From Amblyornis subalaris (Eukaryota; Chordata; Aves; Passeriformes; Ptilonorhynchidae), in assembly GCA_018881555.1 (NCBI GenBank), contig JACAXG010000012.1, positions 10,884,181 through 10,948,180 on the forward strand: a DNA stretch of 64,000 nucleotides, given 5' to 3'. Positions 52,601 through 64,000 of the stretch are shown piece by piece (position 1 is the first letter of the stretch; each line of letters begins with the position of its first letter). The position numbers and the translations under genes were made by a program. The notes below the pieces were generated by a model, which saw nothing but the letters and a program-made list of their open reading frames with translations, made no database searches and was not told the DNA's origin.

Positions 52601-54639
52601 TGAAAAACATCAACTAAGTTTCTATATTTTATATATTTCTTATTCTGAACATGCAATAGATAGAGTGCCTAAGGGAGAGTTGAACAAATGCAAAACTTCT
52701 CAATTTCTAGATCTCTCCAATTTTCAGGCTTTTATACAGCTCAAGTCTTTTGGGAGGGGGAAGTTAACAGCTAACCCTTATTAGAGTGAGAAATAGGATG
52801 TGCAGNGGTATAGAAGTTCAGATAACACCAGGGGAATTGGAGTCTAACTCCATTTGCAGGGGACCAAAATGAAGCAGATGAAAATTTCCAGGCACATTAA
52901 TACTAGCCCACCTATTCTTTTGCTTACTTAGAAGATATCTCATCTGTCACTTTAAATTCCCCTCAGTTCATGTATCTTTCACATCTTATTAATTTCATCT
53001 AGTATCTAAGTCAAGAAGTAGTAGTAAGACTTTCAGGTTCTTTGAACTGCACTAGAACATACTTCAATTTCTACAAAAGCTATCTGAGAAGTTAAAGAAC
53101 TGTAATTTTTTTCCATGAAATTGATTACTGTGAAAGAATAATGCCATCATTTTCAAATTTCTTTGGCTATGTCTATACAGGGAGCTGAACTTGCTTTTGA
53201 ACTCCTAAATGGACCTTAACAAGCCTAAAGTCCGTCAGCTCACTGAAAACTGAGCAGTCAGCCCAGAGCTCTGTTCTTTCAGATATACAAGAGCAGGGTT
53301 CTAGACTGAAATGCTGGAATTTCCCCTCATGCCAACTGGATATAAAATTAATCGGGAACCATTTCCCGACAGAAGTATCTTCTATTCTTCTTGTACTCAC
53401 ATCAACATCAGTAGAGTAAGCCAAACTTGTATTTATGCAACCATTCTACTACCATCTCAAAGCTTACCAAGCATTTACAGCTTTCTAAAGTGAGTCAACT
53501 TCTTCAAACTTCTCAGTTTTTCTGATCTTTAGTGTTTCTTTTCAGTCTGCCTGTCCTTCACTTTACATATATACAAGAAACTGTTCTTCCGCATAGACTT
53601 TAAAGAAAAACTAAAAATTCAGAGGTTATNTCTCCCAGTTGACAAACAGCTCATTGTTTATTCTTATTAAGCCAGCATGTAAATCTGTGAAAGGTGACCA
53701 GGGAAACTGGAAACTTGCTGCCATCATAAATCTGCTCAAGTGCCTGCTGGAGGCATGACATGCTCTCTTGACATCTTTGTGCTCCTAATGATTATCATGA
53801 GTGAGATAAAAAAAGCATTAGGAAATAGGAAAGAAGAATGCATTTTATGTTAATTTTGTCAAAAAAATCCTCAGGACTTATTCTGCGGTATTGTCAGGAA
53901 AGCTCAGGGAGATAAATAGCCTGGAAATCTCTCATGATTATTAATGAAGATGATGTTTCTTGGTTTGGCTTCCTGTAAGTTACTGACAAAATTCGTATTC
54001 CCTTGGTGTTTTTTATTCCACTCCCTCTTCCCTTTCCGTCAGTCAGCATCTTTGTTTACTTTTGTTTGTATCAAAACAAAGATCATCAGTATCTGCTGAA
54101 AGATTTCAGCTGATGTCAGCATGCTTTGGAGAAAGTCATGAACTTTGCCAACAGTTTGTCTATTGCCTGCCTTCATAGCTATATGCTTTCCAAGCCTGAC
54201 TGAGATTGCACGGCAATGCAGAGAGCCATTTCGTTATGTTTTCTCTCCTTCAGTAGTTTCGGATAAAAGGAAACGATGAACAAACTCTGGGCAATTCCCG
54301 AGCTACACAGACACTTGGCACCAAGATGTCCCAATCAAAACAACACTGTATTTCCCAAGAGCAGTCGCTTCCATGTATTGTTTTTCTGAAAACTAGGATT
54401 TTCTTCATGCAGCAAGACATACTTGGAATATTTCAGAGGTCCAGCTGCAGAAGACAAAGGGATAAACTGAAGCACAAGCTGGCCAGGATACCAGGAGTCC
54501 CAGCAAGCCTTTCCAAGATAAATACAGCATCACTGAAGACCCAGTGTTCTGGCATCTATCTTTGTTATTGGATGTTGAGTTAGACAGACTAAAGGTATGT
54601 TGGTTATGCTGGCACCTACATAATTTCTCTGTCTTTCCC
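46651..54639. other. Intergenic DNA, no gene seen
   Basis: AT-rich DNA with scattered 60-95-codon frames, none recognisable. A (CTCAG)3 run is at 51811-51825. A partial RE1/NRSF-like half site (CAGCACCATG) lies at 50632-50641. The interval 53640-54240 is dense in transcription-factor-like motifs and is treated in the findings. Confidence 0.5.
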
Positions 54640-54669
54640 ATATATATATGTGTGTNTATATATATATCT
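54640..54669 (+). repeat. TA/TG dinucleotide microsatellite
   Basis: ATATATATAT then GTGTGT, an N, then TATATATATAT. It is a compound dinucleotide tract whose N may reflect length or base ambiguity. Confidence 0.85.
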
Positions 54670-57600
54670 CCATCCAAGTTATGGTTTCCCTGATTAATAA
54701 ATGATTAGTTTTCTCAGATGTTCATTGACTGGCTTTGCATAACCAGTTATGAAGCAAAAGCACACCTTCAGAGAAGATTATAAGTGGATTTTTTTCCTTG
54801 AGATGATACCTAAGACTAGCACCTTTTGGGGAAAAAAAAAGGGCAAAAAATGAAATGTATCAACTATAATTGACACATAAACAAGGATAANCCTTCAAAA
54901 CAAAAATCCCATATTACAAATCAGAAGCGATAATAGGCAATGCTTGTTTGTACTGTGTCAAGATCTTCAGTATCAGTAAATCTGAAAGATTTACTAAANC
55001 AGTAATGAGATAAAATTGTAACTTAGCAGGTCTTGAAATATCCAGGCAAAGATTAGATGTATGGGATCTAGTTACATCCCAGTCNCGTAAATCAGACACA
55101 AGCCACATTGTACAGAATATACCTCAATGTTCTTAGTTTGTTTTTCTTCTAAGTCTGAAATATATATTTTTAAATTATGTTTTAAGATCTTGACCAAATA
55201 ATCCAGATTCCATTATTTTTGGCAATGAATTACTGTGAAAGTAGAAAGCTTGAGTGTTTCCAAATTTACATTCCAAAGCACTAGACTTTAGAGTGAAGAG
55301 GGCAATTTGACTACTGTTTAAACATGACATTAATAATTAACTATATATTTTTTGAAAAGCAATAATAGTNGTATTGTATTCCATTGTTGCTGCCATTAAA
55401 GCTTCAAATATTGGAAAAAACACCCCACAGGCAAATAAATCCCGGTAAGATAAAAGACCATGAGTTTTTCCCATCTGCCTTGTTTTTTTTCAATTATAAT
55501 TCTTGTTATCTCTAAACCATACCCATACCTATGTGTTTAAAAGACCCAAAATAGGCTTCTTGATGAAACCATGCAGAATATTTTGATTCTNCAAACATAC
55601 GTGTTGCTCTGCTGTGACATACATACAAAGCCATGCACATAAAAAGCTGTTGACACCACAAAAATGGCCAAGGCACTAAAAATGACAAATTACTGCTGAC
55701 TGCTGTTATTTTGATAAACAGCAAATTATAAAGGTGGTAGAAGCTGAGATAGGTAGAAAAATGAAAAGCAAATATGAAAATAAATTCTTATCTCTTAAGT
55801 GCAAATTTAGCATCTTTAAGAGCTCACTTAAAGGCAAATTTAGACCCTGGTAGGGCAGTTACAAACTCATCAGCAAGATGTTGCAGAAGAACCATTTTAA
55901 ACACCAAAGAAAATTTGAATATTGGAAGAAAAGTGAGGGAAAAATACAGTGAAGGGAGTAATTGCCTCCAGTATCTTTGGCATACAGAGACTTACTTTCA
56001 TGTTTAGCATAGGGCCTCCACACAAATCCAAGGGATTTTAAATCAAGCTCTGGGGACTGAGTCAACCCCAACCCTACTCAGATGAAAGTAAATGGTTCTG
56101 CTGAATGAATTGGAGGAATAATGGTCTATAGAAAATGGGTGGAAATTGCCTGTGAGAGGATAAGCTGCACTTGATACTGTCAATTTGTTTATACCTCAGC
56201 TTCCAAACACAAACTACCTAAAGCTTGCACTCAGCTGACAGAAAGGTAAGCTTCACAGAAGTGGCATCAGAATACAAATAAATTGGATACATTTAGAGAC
56301 TTGAAAGCCATTGAAAAGCAGTGAGATGAAAGGCAAATGCCACTGAAAGTGACAGCTATATTTTCTTGTAGAGCACAGAAAATGTAAAAAGAGAAGTACT
56401 AATAGTATAAAGAGGAAAAAATGCTGTGTTTCAATAATCAAGTGCCATACGTTTCCATGGAATTCAAGTGAATTCAAAACGGGACACTTTAAACAGCTCT
56501 GCATTTCAAAAAATCCCTCTCTGTTGTTTTCTTGAGATAATGTGCAATATAGAAACATAAGAGGGACCAGCTGTGGATTGTGGTGTAGGCAGCTTTGTCT
56601 TCACCTGTGATTTCCATTTTGCTGTAAAGTACTGAGATTAATATTTGTATTGAAACTACATTGTAAAATATTTCATCTTGAATAATTGTACTTTGTCTAA
56701 TGTTTCCAAATGTCTCCTTTAATGAAACATTATTCCATGATACATAGCTATATTAAAATGTCTCATGACATTAGCAAGTTTAGAATGCTGGCATTTCCCA
56801 CATAATACTCAGCCTGCTGAACATTTTTACATAAATGCACACTTTTTAACCAATCAGGCATGCCTTGTTCATTTTTCATAATATTATGGCATATTACATC
56901 TCAAAATAAAAGCTTAGACACTTGCTTTTCAGACATATGAATTTCCAATTGCTATCAGAAATAATATAGCTGCTAAACCAGAATGAATCAAATTTAGATT
57001 ATTTGGGGCAGATTANTGAATTGCTTTTTTGCAAGACACACGAAAGCAGGTGACAGTCTCACGTTCCTTTTAAAACAATTTTAAGTGNTTTTTTTTCTTC
57101 CCCCCCTTCCCCTCAAAACACTTATGTGCCTCATCTGCTGCATCGGGGCTGTTAACAACAAATTGTCCTTTCTCACTNCAGCACAATGAGACAAGCACAG
57201 GGAGAATCATGTTTGTGACTATGTAAGAAGTCAAACAACATAGCGGTTGGGAGCAGAGGGAAAACAAAGCATGTGGATGAAAAAATATATCAGGGATTTT
57301 TGTTGCAGGTTAATGGAGCCTGCTGATTGTTCTGTGTGTGCAGATCTATATAGGTGGAAAAGGACTAATGATATGATAAAAGAGTGTCTGGTTACACAGC
57401 AAGTGTGTTTAGAATGATGACAGATAATTGCTGGGATGTAAATATAATGGAAACCATAACATAAAAAAAATGACTATTATTAGTTTTCATCTTACTCCTC
57501 TAATTGCAACTGTAACTTTAAACAGATACAGAGGACATAGAATTCAAGCAGTAAATGAATCAAAAGAAGTTCACAAAACCCATGTTCTACCTCTTACAGT

Positions 57601-60015
57601 ATAAATTACAAGTTACTTCCCATCAGTGTATATTAATAAAAATTTTAATACAAAGCTTACATACTACAAGACTATCATGCACTAGAGGGAAAAAAGGAAG
57701 CATCAGCTACCCTGCTGACATCTTCAGTTCCTGCAGCAGAAGGGATAACAGAATTTGTCAAATGTACGTTTCCAAAACACTTCTCTGTTGCTTCAGAGAA
57801 AGTCACATTCCCTTTTCCATGTTTGGCAACAGTTTAATGCTGAGCATGTGAGCACCTAACAAGTGGGCACATTCAGAGATACCTCAATACCACAAGATGA
57901 TCTGCAAATGCCACCAACATTTTTGTTCCAATTGTGGCTGATCTCCCAAACAGTCTGTGTTCAGATACCTATAAATTATTTTAGCAAAGTAACACGATTT
58001 ATTAAACCCTGACCCATGCTGATAGTGTGTGCATGCGTATGCATACATTACAGACCCAAAAATATATACATTCCCCTTCCCCTCTCTTTTTTGACATAAA
58101 ACACTCACATATGCTGCTGACCTCTGACTCCAGTTCGTCACTGCTTTGACCAGCCTCTATCTGAAAGTTATTCTGGGAAGCGTCTGGACCAAACCCCAAA
58201 TTTATGAAGAGTTTAATTAAAAAAAACCAAACAAGCACAGAATTCATTGAAATTCTGTGGAGACAGTCTGCTGTAGCTTTTTTCTGTTACATGCTATTGA
58301 TAGATACAGACATAAAAACTTTTACAAAAATATTTATTATGCTACTGAAGTGAAAGGCTCTCTCTGGAGGTGCTTTATGGGCCTACAAGGCTGCATTATT
58401 GGAGGCTCAGTTCTGTCTAGCTGGTGGCAGTAGAACACCAGAGCTACACAGAGACCCACGTGTGCAGATAAATGCTGTGCTGGTTCAGGACTGACTGCAT
58501 TTGCAAATCCACTCTGCTTTGCTANAACAGATTTTATAACTACAAAACTGCAAATGGAAATGGTGGTGCTGGAGGGAATTGTTTCTCATATTGTACGTCC
58601 TCATGAATATTACCAGCCTGAGGTACTGCCAGCAGAGGCAGATGAGTCATCTAATACATTCCCAATAAATACATTTGAACTTTTAAGTGGTTTTACTCCA
58701 ACCATGCTTTTGCCCCTTTGAATTTACTTCTGCGAACATTTGGAGCAATGAAATTTTGCTGGCACAAGTTTAAAAGCATATGCATGATATTCATGGTAAC
58801 TCCTCCTGCTGGACCACAGAATATTCAGGATTGAAAGTGTACACAAAAATAACTACACCTTCTGATACCAGAGCTGCTGTCCCATTATGCTAGTCAGAAT
58901 AAAAGGGAGCTATCTCCAATTGGAGTTTTCTCATTGCTGACAGGTGCAACACTGCTGTTCGTGCTTCTTCCTTTGCCTTTATCTCCAACTACTAATGAGA
59001 GCAGCCAAGGTCGTCTCCTGCATGCTCAGTGCCTAAAACTCCACTAAAATGAAAAGAGGAAATTAAGGACACACTTCTCTTGAAACTGATGGTGCATGGC
59101 CCAATCCCATCAACATGTGCTTGGATGTTCAACTCTTTTGAGATACTCTTGAAAGAGCTAAACAGCTTATATCTGTCAACTCAATATTAATGGTCCACTT
59201 TATCTGCTTTCCTTGTCAGTGGGACCAGAGAGAGTATTAATATGAAGACAAAATCCCCAAATAAAGATATTTTCATGTTCTCATTAAGGCAGGAAGAAAG
59301 TATTCAATATTTGTACACTATAGGTATAGAGCAATACCAGCTGAACACACTGTTAGGCAGTAAACATAAGGACACTACAGCTGTCTTCCCCTTTGGACTT
59401 GCCTTACCACCAAGCCACCAACGAGAGATACCTCATTTAAACTATTCTTCAACAAGAAAAAAACCAAACATGGACAATTCAAGGAATGACTGCTTTGAGG
59501 AACTGTGAAAGTCCAGTTAGGCCTAGATGTAATTTCAGATTTGACGACTAACCACGCAAAAACATAATGCAAAAGAAAATATTATTAAATGTGTTCTTCT
59601 CTTAACATACAGGTAAAACACAGGGAATGGCTCAATTAAGTACCTGTGCTATAGCATGCATATTAACTGCTCCTAAAATTACACTGAGTCCCTTTCTGTG
59701 AAATTAATCTCTCCAACCATAAAATGAGACCTTTGCTTCTTTCTGCACTCTTATTAATTATATGGCACTTCACTGGCTCTTGCTGAACTGAGGCTGGAGA
59801 ATTAGGCCACAAAAAGGTCACTTTCTTTCCTTTCTGCTTGCTTGCTAATTAATGAGATCTAAACAGCAGCTTGTGTCTCAAAGCGGAGTGGATTAGATTG
59901 GGTGCAAGGAACTTTCCAAGCTGTGGAAACAGAAGCAGGGCAAGACCATGTGGTCTAGGGCTGTGACTACAACACATTGANCTTGACATCCTGTTCTATG
60001 AGCCAGTAGGTGGTC
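54670..60015. other. Intergenic DNA, no gene supported
   Basis: No recognisable coding frame. A consensus-like 46-nt internal exon candidate (56200-56245) is described as a finding. The part 56030-56100 vaguely resembles old amniote repeats with 'ctactcagatgaaagtaaatgg'. The parts 58570-58690 and 59775-59960 are motif-rich. Confidence 0.5.
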
Positions 60016-60075
60016 TTTATTTATAACCATTCAAAAATTCTATATGTTTATTTATGAACATTCAAAAATATTCTC
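60016..60075 (+). repeat. Tandem duplication of about 31 bp
   Basis: Copy 1 (60016-60046) and copy 2 (60047-60075) share tttattta and cattcaaaaa, and differ by two substitutions and a small indel. Seen directly. Confidence 0.85.
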
Positions 60076-63000
60076 ACTTTAATTACTATACAGATCAAAA
60101 AACTGTCCCTGCCCCACTAATAGCAAAGCTATAAAAAAAGGGATGTTTCTCCAGCTCAGCACAAAGAGCAGGAAGACAGACCTAGGCTTCACTGTCCTAC
60201 ACTAAGTAATTTTTAGGTGAAAAAGCCTTATGAACTGTCATAGCCAGCTTCTCCTGTGAGGATCTATCATCCACTCTGTAAATGAGGTTTTTTCCTTCAT
60301 ACTCCAGTAAAGAGATTTGATCTTCCAGCTCGGTCGAGAACATCACTAAGTGGGATCTCTAAGAAAAAAAAGCCATTACATGACAGCCTTTACCTAGCCC
60401 TCACAGAATATTTCCCTGCAAATTTAGACTTGCATTATCAATCCTTTCTTTTATCCTGTCCACTGTCTTCCTGATATAGGTACCCTGAGTCTGGTTCAAA
60501 CCTCTATACTTCTGCACAATGCTACCATGTCCAACTAGANCATGCCATTATGACAAAATTCTTGCACAGGCAATCAGTATGGAAGAGAAAGCATCGTGTA
60601 AAGGTGGCTAAAGTGCTTTGATATGATGGATATAAGCAAAACCGAATCCTTGAATCCCAGCTGCTTTTGTGTCAGTTTTAGCATTTATTTGGCATCCTTG
60701 TCATCAGAGTTTATTGTGCTGCTGAAGCCAGGAACCTGTTTGATATGGTAACTGCAGGCAGGTGTTTCAATATATTTGAGAACTGTGCCTGGGCAGTTAT
60801 GGCTAGCTTTTTATCCCCACATGTGTAATATGAACTGATAGAATAATGTGCCAGATCAAAATAGTTTATAGTTCATTTGGTAGGTGACAAAAAGTCATCA
60901 TTCAAATCCTTCTCTGTATTAGAAATGAACAAGACCAGAATAGTAAAAAACCTTCAGTCATACCCAAGTATGCAAAACTTGAGGTACATCTTTCTTTAAT
61001 GCATATCTGCATATGAGCAGTCAAATCTTCNGAAAAAAGTGTTTGTTAGGATCAAATTACAAAAACCCCTTTCTATGAAAAATGGCTAAAGGTACAATCA
61101 AGTTAAAATAGCGGAACTGTAATATATTAAAAAGACAAAACAGTAAACCTGCTTTGTGGGCTCTGTACATGTGATTTTGTCACTCACCTGTGCAGATAAA
61201 GGGCCAAGATGTTTTATGCTTAAGGGACTTTATAACACTTCACACCCATTTTTCAATGGTCCAAATTATAAAGGTCAAAAGTGTTCCATCCAGNAAATGG
61301 GAGAGATGCCCCTGTCTTGCAGTCTGCTTCCTGAGTGTAGTCCTTATTAAGAGAAGACACCTGCTTTTTCAGTAACTCCCACCATCCAAAGTGACTCATA
61401 CCAGTGTGAAATGCAATGACACCACCCTGCAACACATTGAGCAAGTACAAACCTGTAATATGCAAGACCATAGTGAAGATCAGGCCTATAGGATTCTTTT
61501 AATTGCAGCTATTGGTTGCAGAAGCAGGAANGTTGCACTGAATTTGCTCAATAGTACTTTTAGACTGGTACCTTAATTCTAGTGATGGCTTTGTAGGAAA
61601 GCTTTTGCATACAAGTCACTACTTTCTCATCTGCCACAAGTGAGATTGATGCAGAGTGCAGAAACCTAGCATGGCTAACCCCAATACAAAGTACTGGAAA
61701 ATTAANCCCTTTTATTACACCAACTATTACACTGAGTATTGCTTCACCATGGAAAGCAATTGCTTTCTGATCTNTGAGGTGATCTGTTTGCCCTGAGGCA
61801 AATGGACTAACAACCCTTGTAACAATCCAAGACAAGATAGAAAAGTATCTATTTCTACGTAGCAAGTCAAATTAGACTTCACAAAATAACGGACTCTTAA
61901 ATCAGAACATGAAAAACATAACTAATAAGAAATATATTGTGCATAACATGGATAAAGCATTTAACAGATTGCTGGCTTCCTGACACTCACCCTCTGGGCT
62001 TATATGCCATGAATGAAATTGCTGCTGTGGCTGTCAGTGGGTTTTCACATTTGCTCCTTACACACCAAAGCAGTCAGATTTAATTGGTGAAAAGAAATGA
62101 CAGTGGGCTCAGAAGCTGTAGAAGAGTTAGATTTAATGTTATATTAAAAATGAAAAGTTAACCTTGACTCCAAAACCTGCAGGAAAGCTGTGTGTGGAGA
62201 GTAGAACAATACGTGTATTTTAAATAAACTACAATGTGTGTACATATTTTTTCAGATNAGAATGAGCTATGACAGAGGCACTTTTCTGCTTCGTAGATGA
62301 GTAATTTTCAAGGATGTAAACTATAAATTTAATAAACTAAAAGAAAAATGGGAATGGTTTCTTGATATCTTTTCTTCTTATTAGAATTCTGCTTTGTTTA
62401 GCTACTTCAAAAGTTGATTATAGAATGATTAAGTACTGCCACTCCACATTCAGCATTTCTGCTGTCAGACATCACAAAGCAGAATGGCTGGCTTAGCCTA
62501 TAGAAGTTAGGCCAACACATGGTAACTCGGTTAGAAAATAGCAAAATACAACTGGGACACCCCCTCATTTCCCACACACACTGACCAATGAATAAATACT
62601 CTCTACTGCTGGAAGGAACATTTCTCTCTAAGCCCTGAAAATGCGATTATGAGTCTAGAAGGAAAACTTTTTTTTTCCTGCTGGCTATTTCTTATCAGGA
62701 GAAATACACGTGGCCACATATTCTGAGATCCCCCTCCGCACATATCTGAAAATTGATGTCCTCACGGTTGAGAGGCTGGAAACGCTCCCAGTGGGCTCTG
62801 GTGTCCTGAGCAGCCTGTCAGGTAACGAACCTGAAGGCCAGAGGACTTTATTATGAGAGGGCATTCTGCAGAGAGAAATTATTTATTTCCAACACAATCT
62901 GCTGGACTTTGTGCCCTCCATGAATGTTCCTCTAGGATGATGAAACCTTTGAAAAGTGCCTGGGAGGATGTCCTCACCCTCAGACATTGGTCAATTTACA

Positions 63001-64000
63001 AACATCCTTGCTATTCCTCTTTCTGTGGGGAGTTGCTGCTTGTGTTTTGTACATGAAAATTAATTTCGTTTCAAGTTGCAGCCATCTTACAGCACAGAGA
63101 AAACTGACATGTTTGAATAGCAAACTCTGCACAGGAAGCTTAACATGGCCTGACCCCTGTCTACATGGCTTTAAATAAAGNAAGTAATGACTACTCTCAA
63201 TATTAATTTCTAAGATTGTAATTGCTTTGTTAACAGAACTTAAAGTTTTGAAGCACAAAATAAAACTTTAAGAAAAGATCAGCTAGTTATTTTCATAATT
63301 TCTTTTTCTAAATCCCACTGTACTTTTGTGAGTGAAAATCTATTTGCAGAAAAATGCAAGCAAATTGTCAGTGATGTTTTACCTACCAGCAATTTAACAG
63401 CCCCATTCAATTCCCAAATGAAACTTGAAATAAAACACTACAAGTAGGTTAATTTGAGGGCCCACCATTTTCATTTCAAAAGCTTTTTTTAACATTAATT
63501 TGTCCTGAGGCATAAATGAAATATAGACAAACCGTATTAGATTTTAATTTGCTAAAAGTAGATTACAGGTCTTCTCCACAGAGATGCTGAACACTCAGTT
63601 CTCACAGAAGTAAACTTTTTTTCCCACGGTAAAGTCAGCAGTAGCAGGTATCTAGAGAACTGGTAAGGAGAGTATTTTCAAGGGGTTGACCTGTAAAGTG
63701 CAAACATTATGACTCTGAGCCCACAACATCAAACGAGTACAGAAGCGTAGGTTTAGCAGAGCTGGACTAGGCATACAGGTTAATTCTGCGTTTAATTGAA
63801 TGCTTGAATTCAGAGGATAACTCTTAATCCAATATTTAGGCTGAAAAAAACCTAAGCTCTCTCCCCCCACCCATCTTATTATTTGATGTGTTTATCTTGT
63901 CCTATGGAGTGACATTTCTCAAATCTGACCAACTTGAAGGACACACATACGTAGGAACACAGGGGAAGGGTCTCAAGACCACGGCTGTCTCCAAGTGACT
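60076..64000. other. Intergenic DNA, no gene seen
   Basis: No domain-bearing frame; frames of up to 101 codons (61560-61865, minus) contain Ns and are unrecognised. Single Ns cluster between 61030 and 62260. The part 62690-62960 is GC-richer and non-repetitive. T-runs occur at about 62669-62678 and elsewhere. Confidence 0.55.

Noticed and set aside
56030..56100. Possible old amniote SINE-like stretch
   Set aside because: Resemblance is only to a vague pattern and no named family could be aligned.
58625..58645. CTCF-like 'gccagcagaggcag'
   Set aside because: One G of the central triplet is missing, so the core consensus is broken.
1..64000. CRISPR arrays, operons, tRNA, rRNA or prokaryotic mobile elements
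   Set aside because: No regularly spaced repeats, ribosome-binding-site-led gene clusters or RNA-gene signatures were seen; the sequence is eukaryotic non-coding DNA.

Overview
This window looks like non-coding DNA from a vertebrate nuclear genome, most likely a bird or another sauropsid. It is AT-rich, poor in CpG, and has no CpG island, operon-like gene packing or run of dense coding sequence. The diagnostic features are interspersed repeats. There are two well-supported fragments of CR1-type LINEs and one recognisable bird-style CR1 3' end, plus weaker CR1, L2-like and MIR-like relics. No Alu, B-element or young L1 is seen, and the overall density of recognisable repeats is low, which fits a bird better than a mammal. 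The species cannot be named from the sequence alone.

Layout: 1-4.66 kb is plain intergenic DNA. An old CR1 body fragment lies at about 4.66-4.98 kb, followed by unassigned DNA with a small GC-richer patch (6.0-6.3 kb), a short tandem duplication (6.9 kb) and an ATT microsatellite (8.1 kb). An L2/MIR-like tail (9.83-9.89 kb), a MIR-like core (11.09-11.15 kb) and a perfect 18-bp palindrome (11.78 kb) follow. At 17.35-17.8 kb a frame broken by stops weakly resembles the start of a retroviral envelope surface subunit; this is tentative. A CR1 3' end sits at 20.26-20.44 kb. The long stretch 20.4-37.9 kb holds no recognised gene. A CR1 reverse-transcriptase fragment with a large internal deletion is at 37.9-38.25 kb. 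A strong hairpin (39.3 kb), a minus-strand MIR (44.78-44.94 kb) and a weaker CR1-like stretch (46.44-46.65 kb) follow. The rest, to 64 kb, is intergenic, with a TA/TG microsatellite (54.64 kb) and a 31-bp tandem duplication (60.0 kb).

No protein-coding exon, tRNA, rRNA or other RNA gene could be supported. The longest open frames are about what chance gives in 64 kb of AT-rich DNA (the longest is 156 codons), and none has a recognisable domain. The window is best read as an intergenic or intronic gene desert carrying ancient repeats. It may also carry developmental enhancers; several blocks with dense transcription-factor-like motifs are listed as candidates, but conservation could not be tested here. 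About 90 isolated single Ns occur and no long gap. I found no convincing new biological system.
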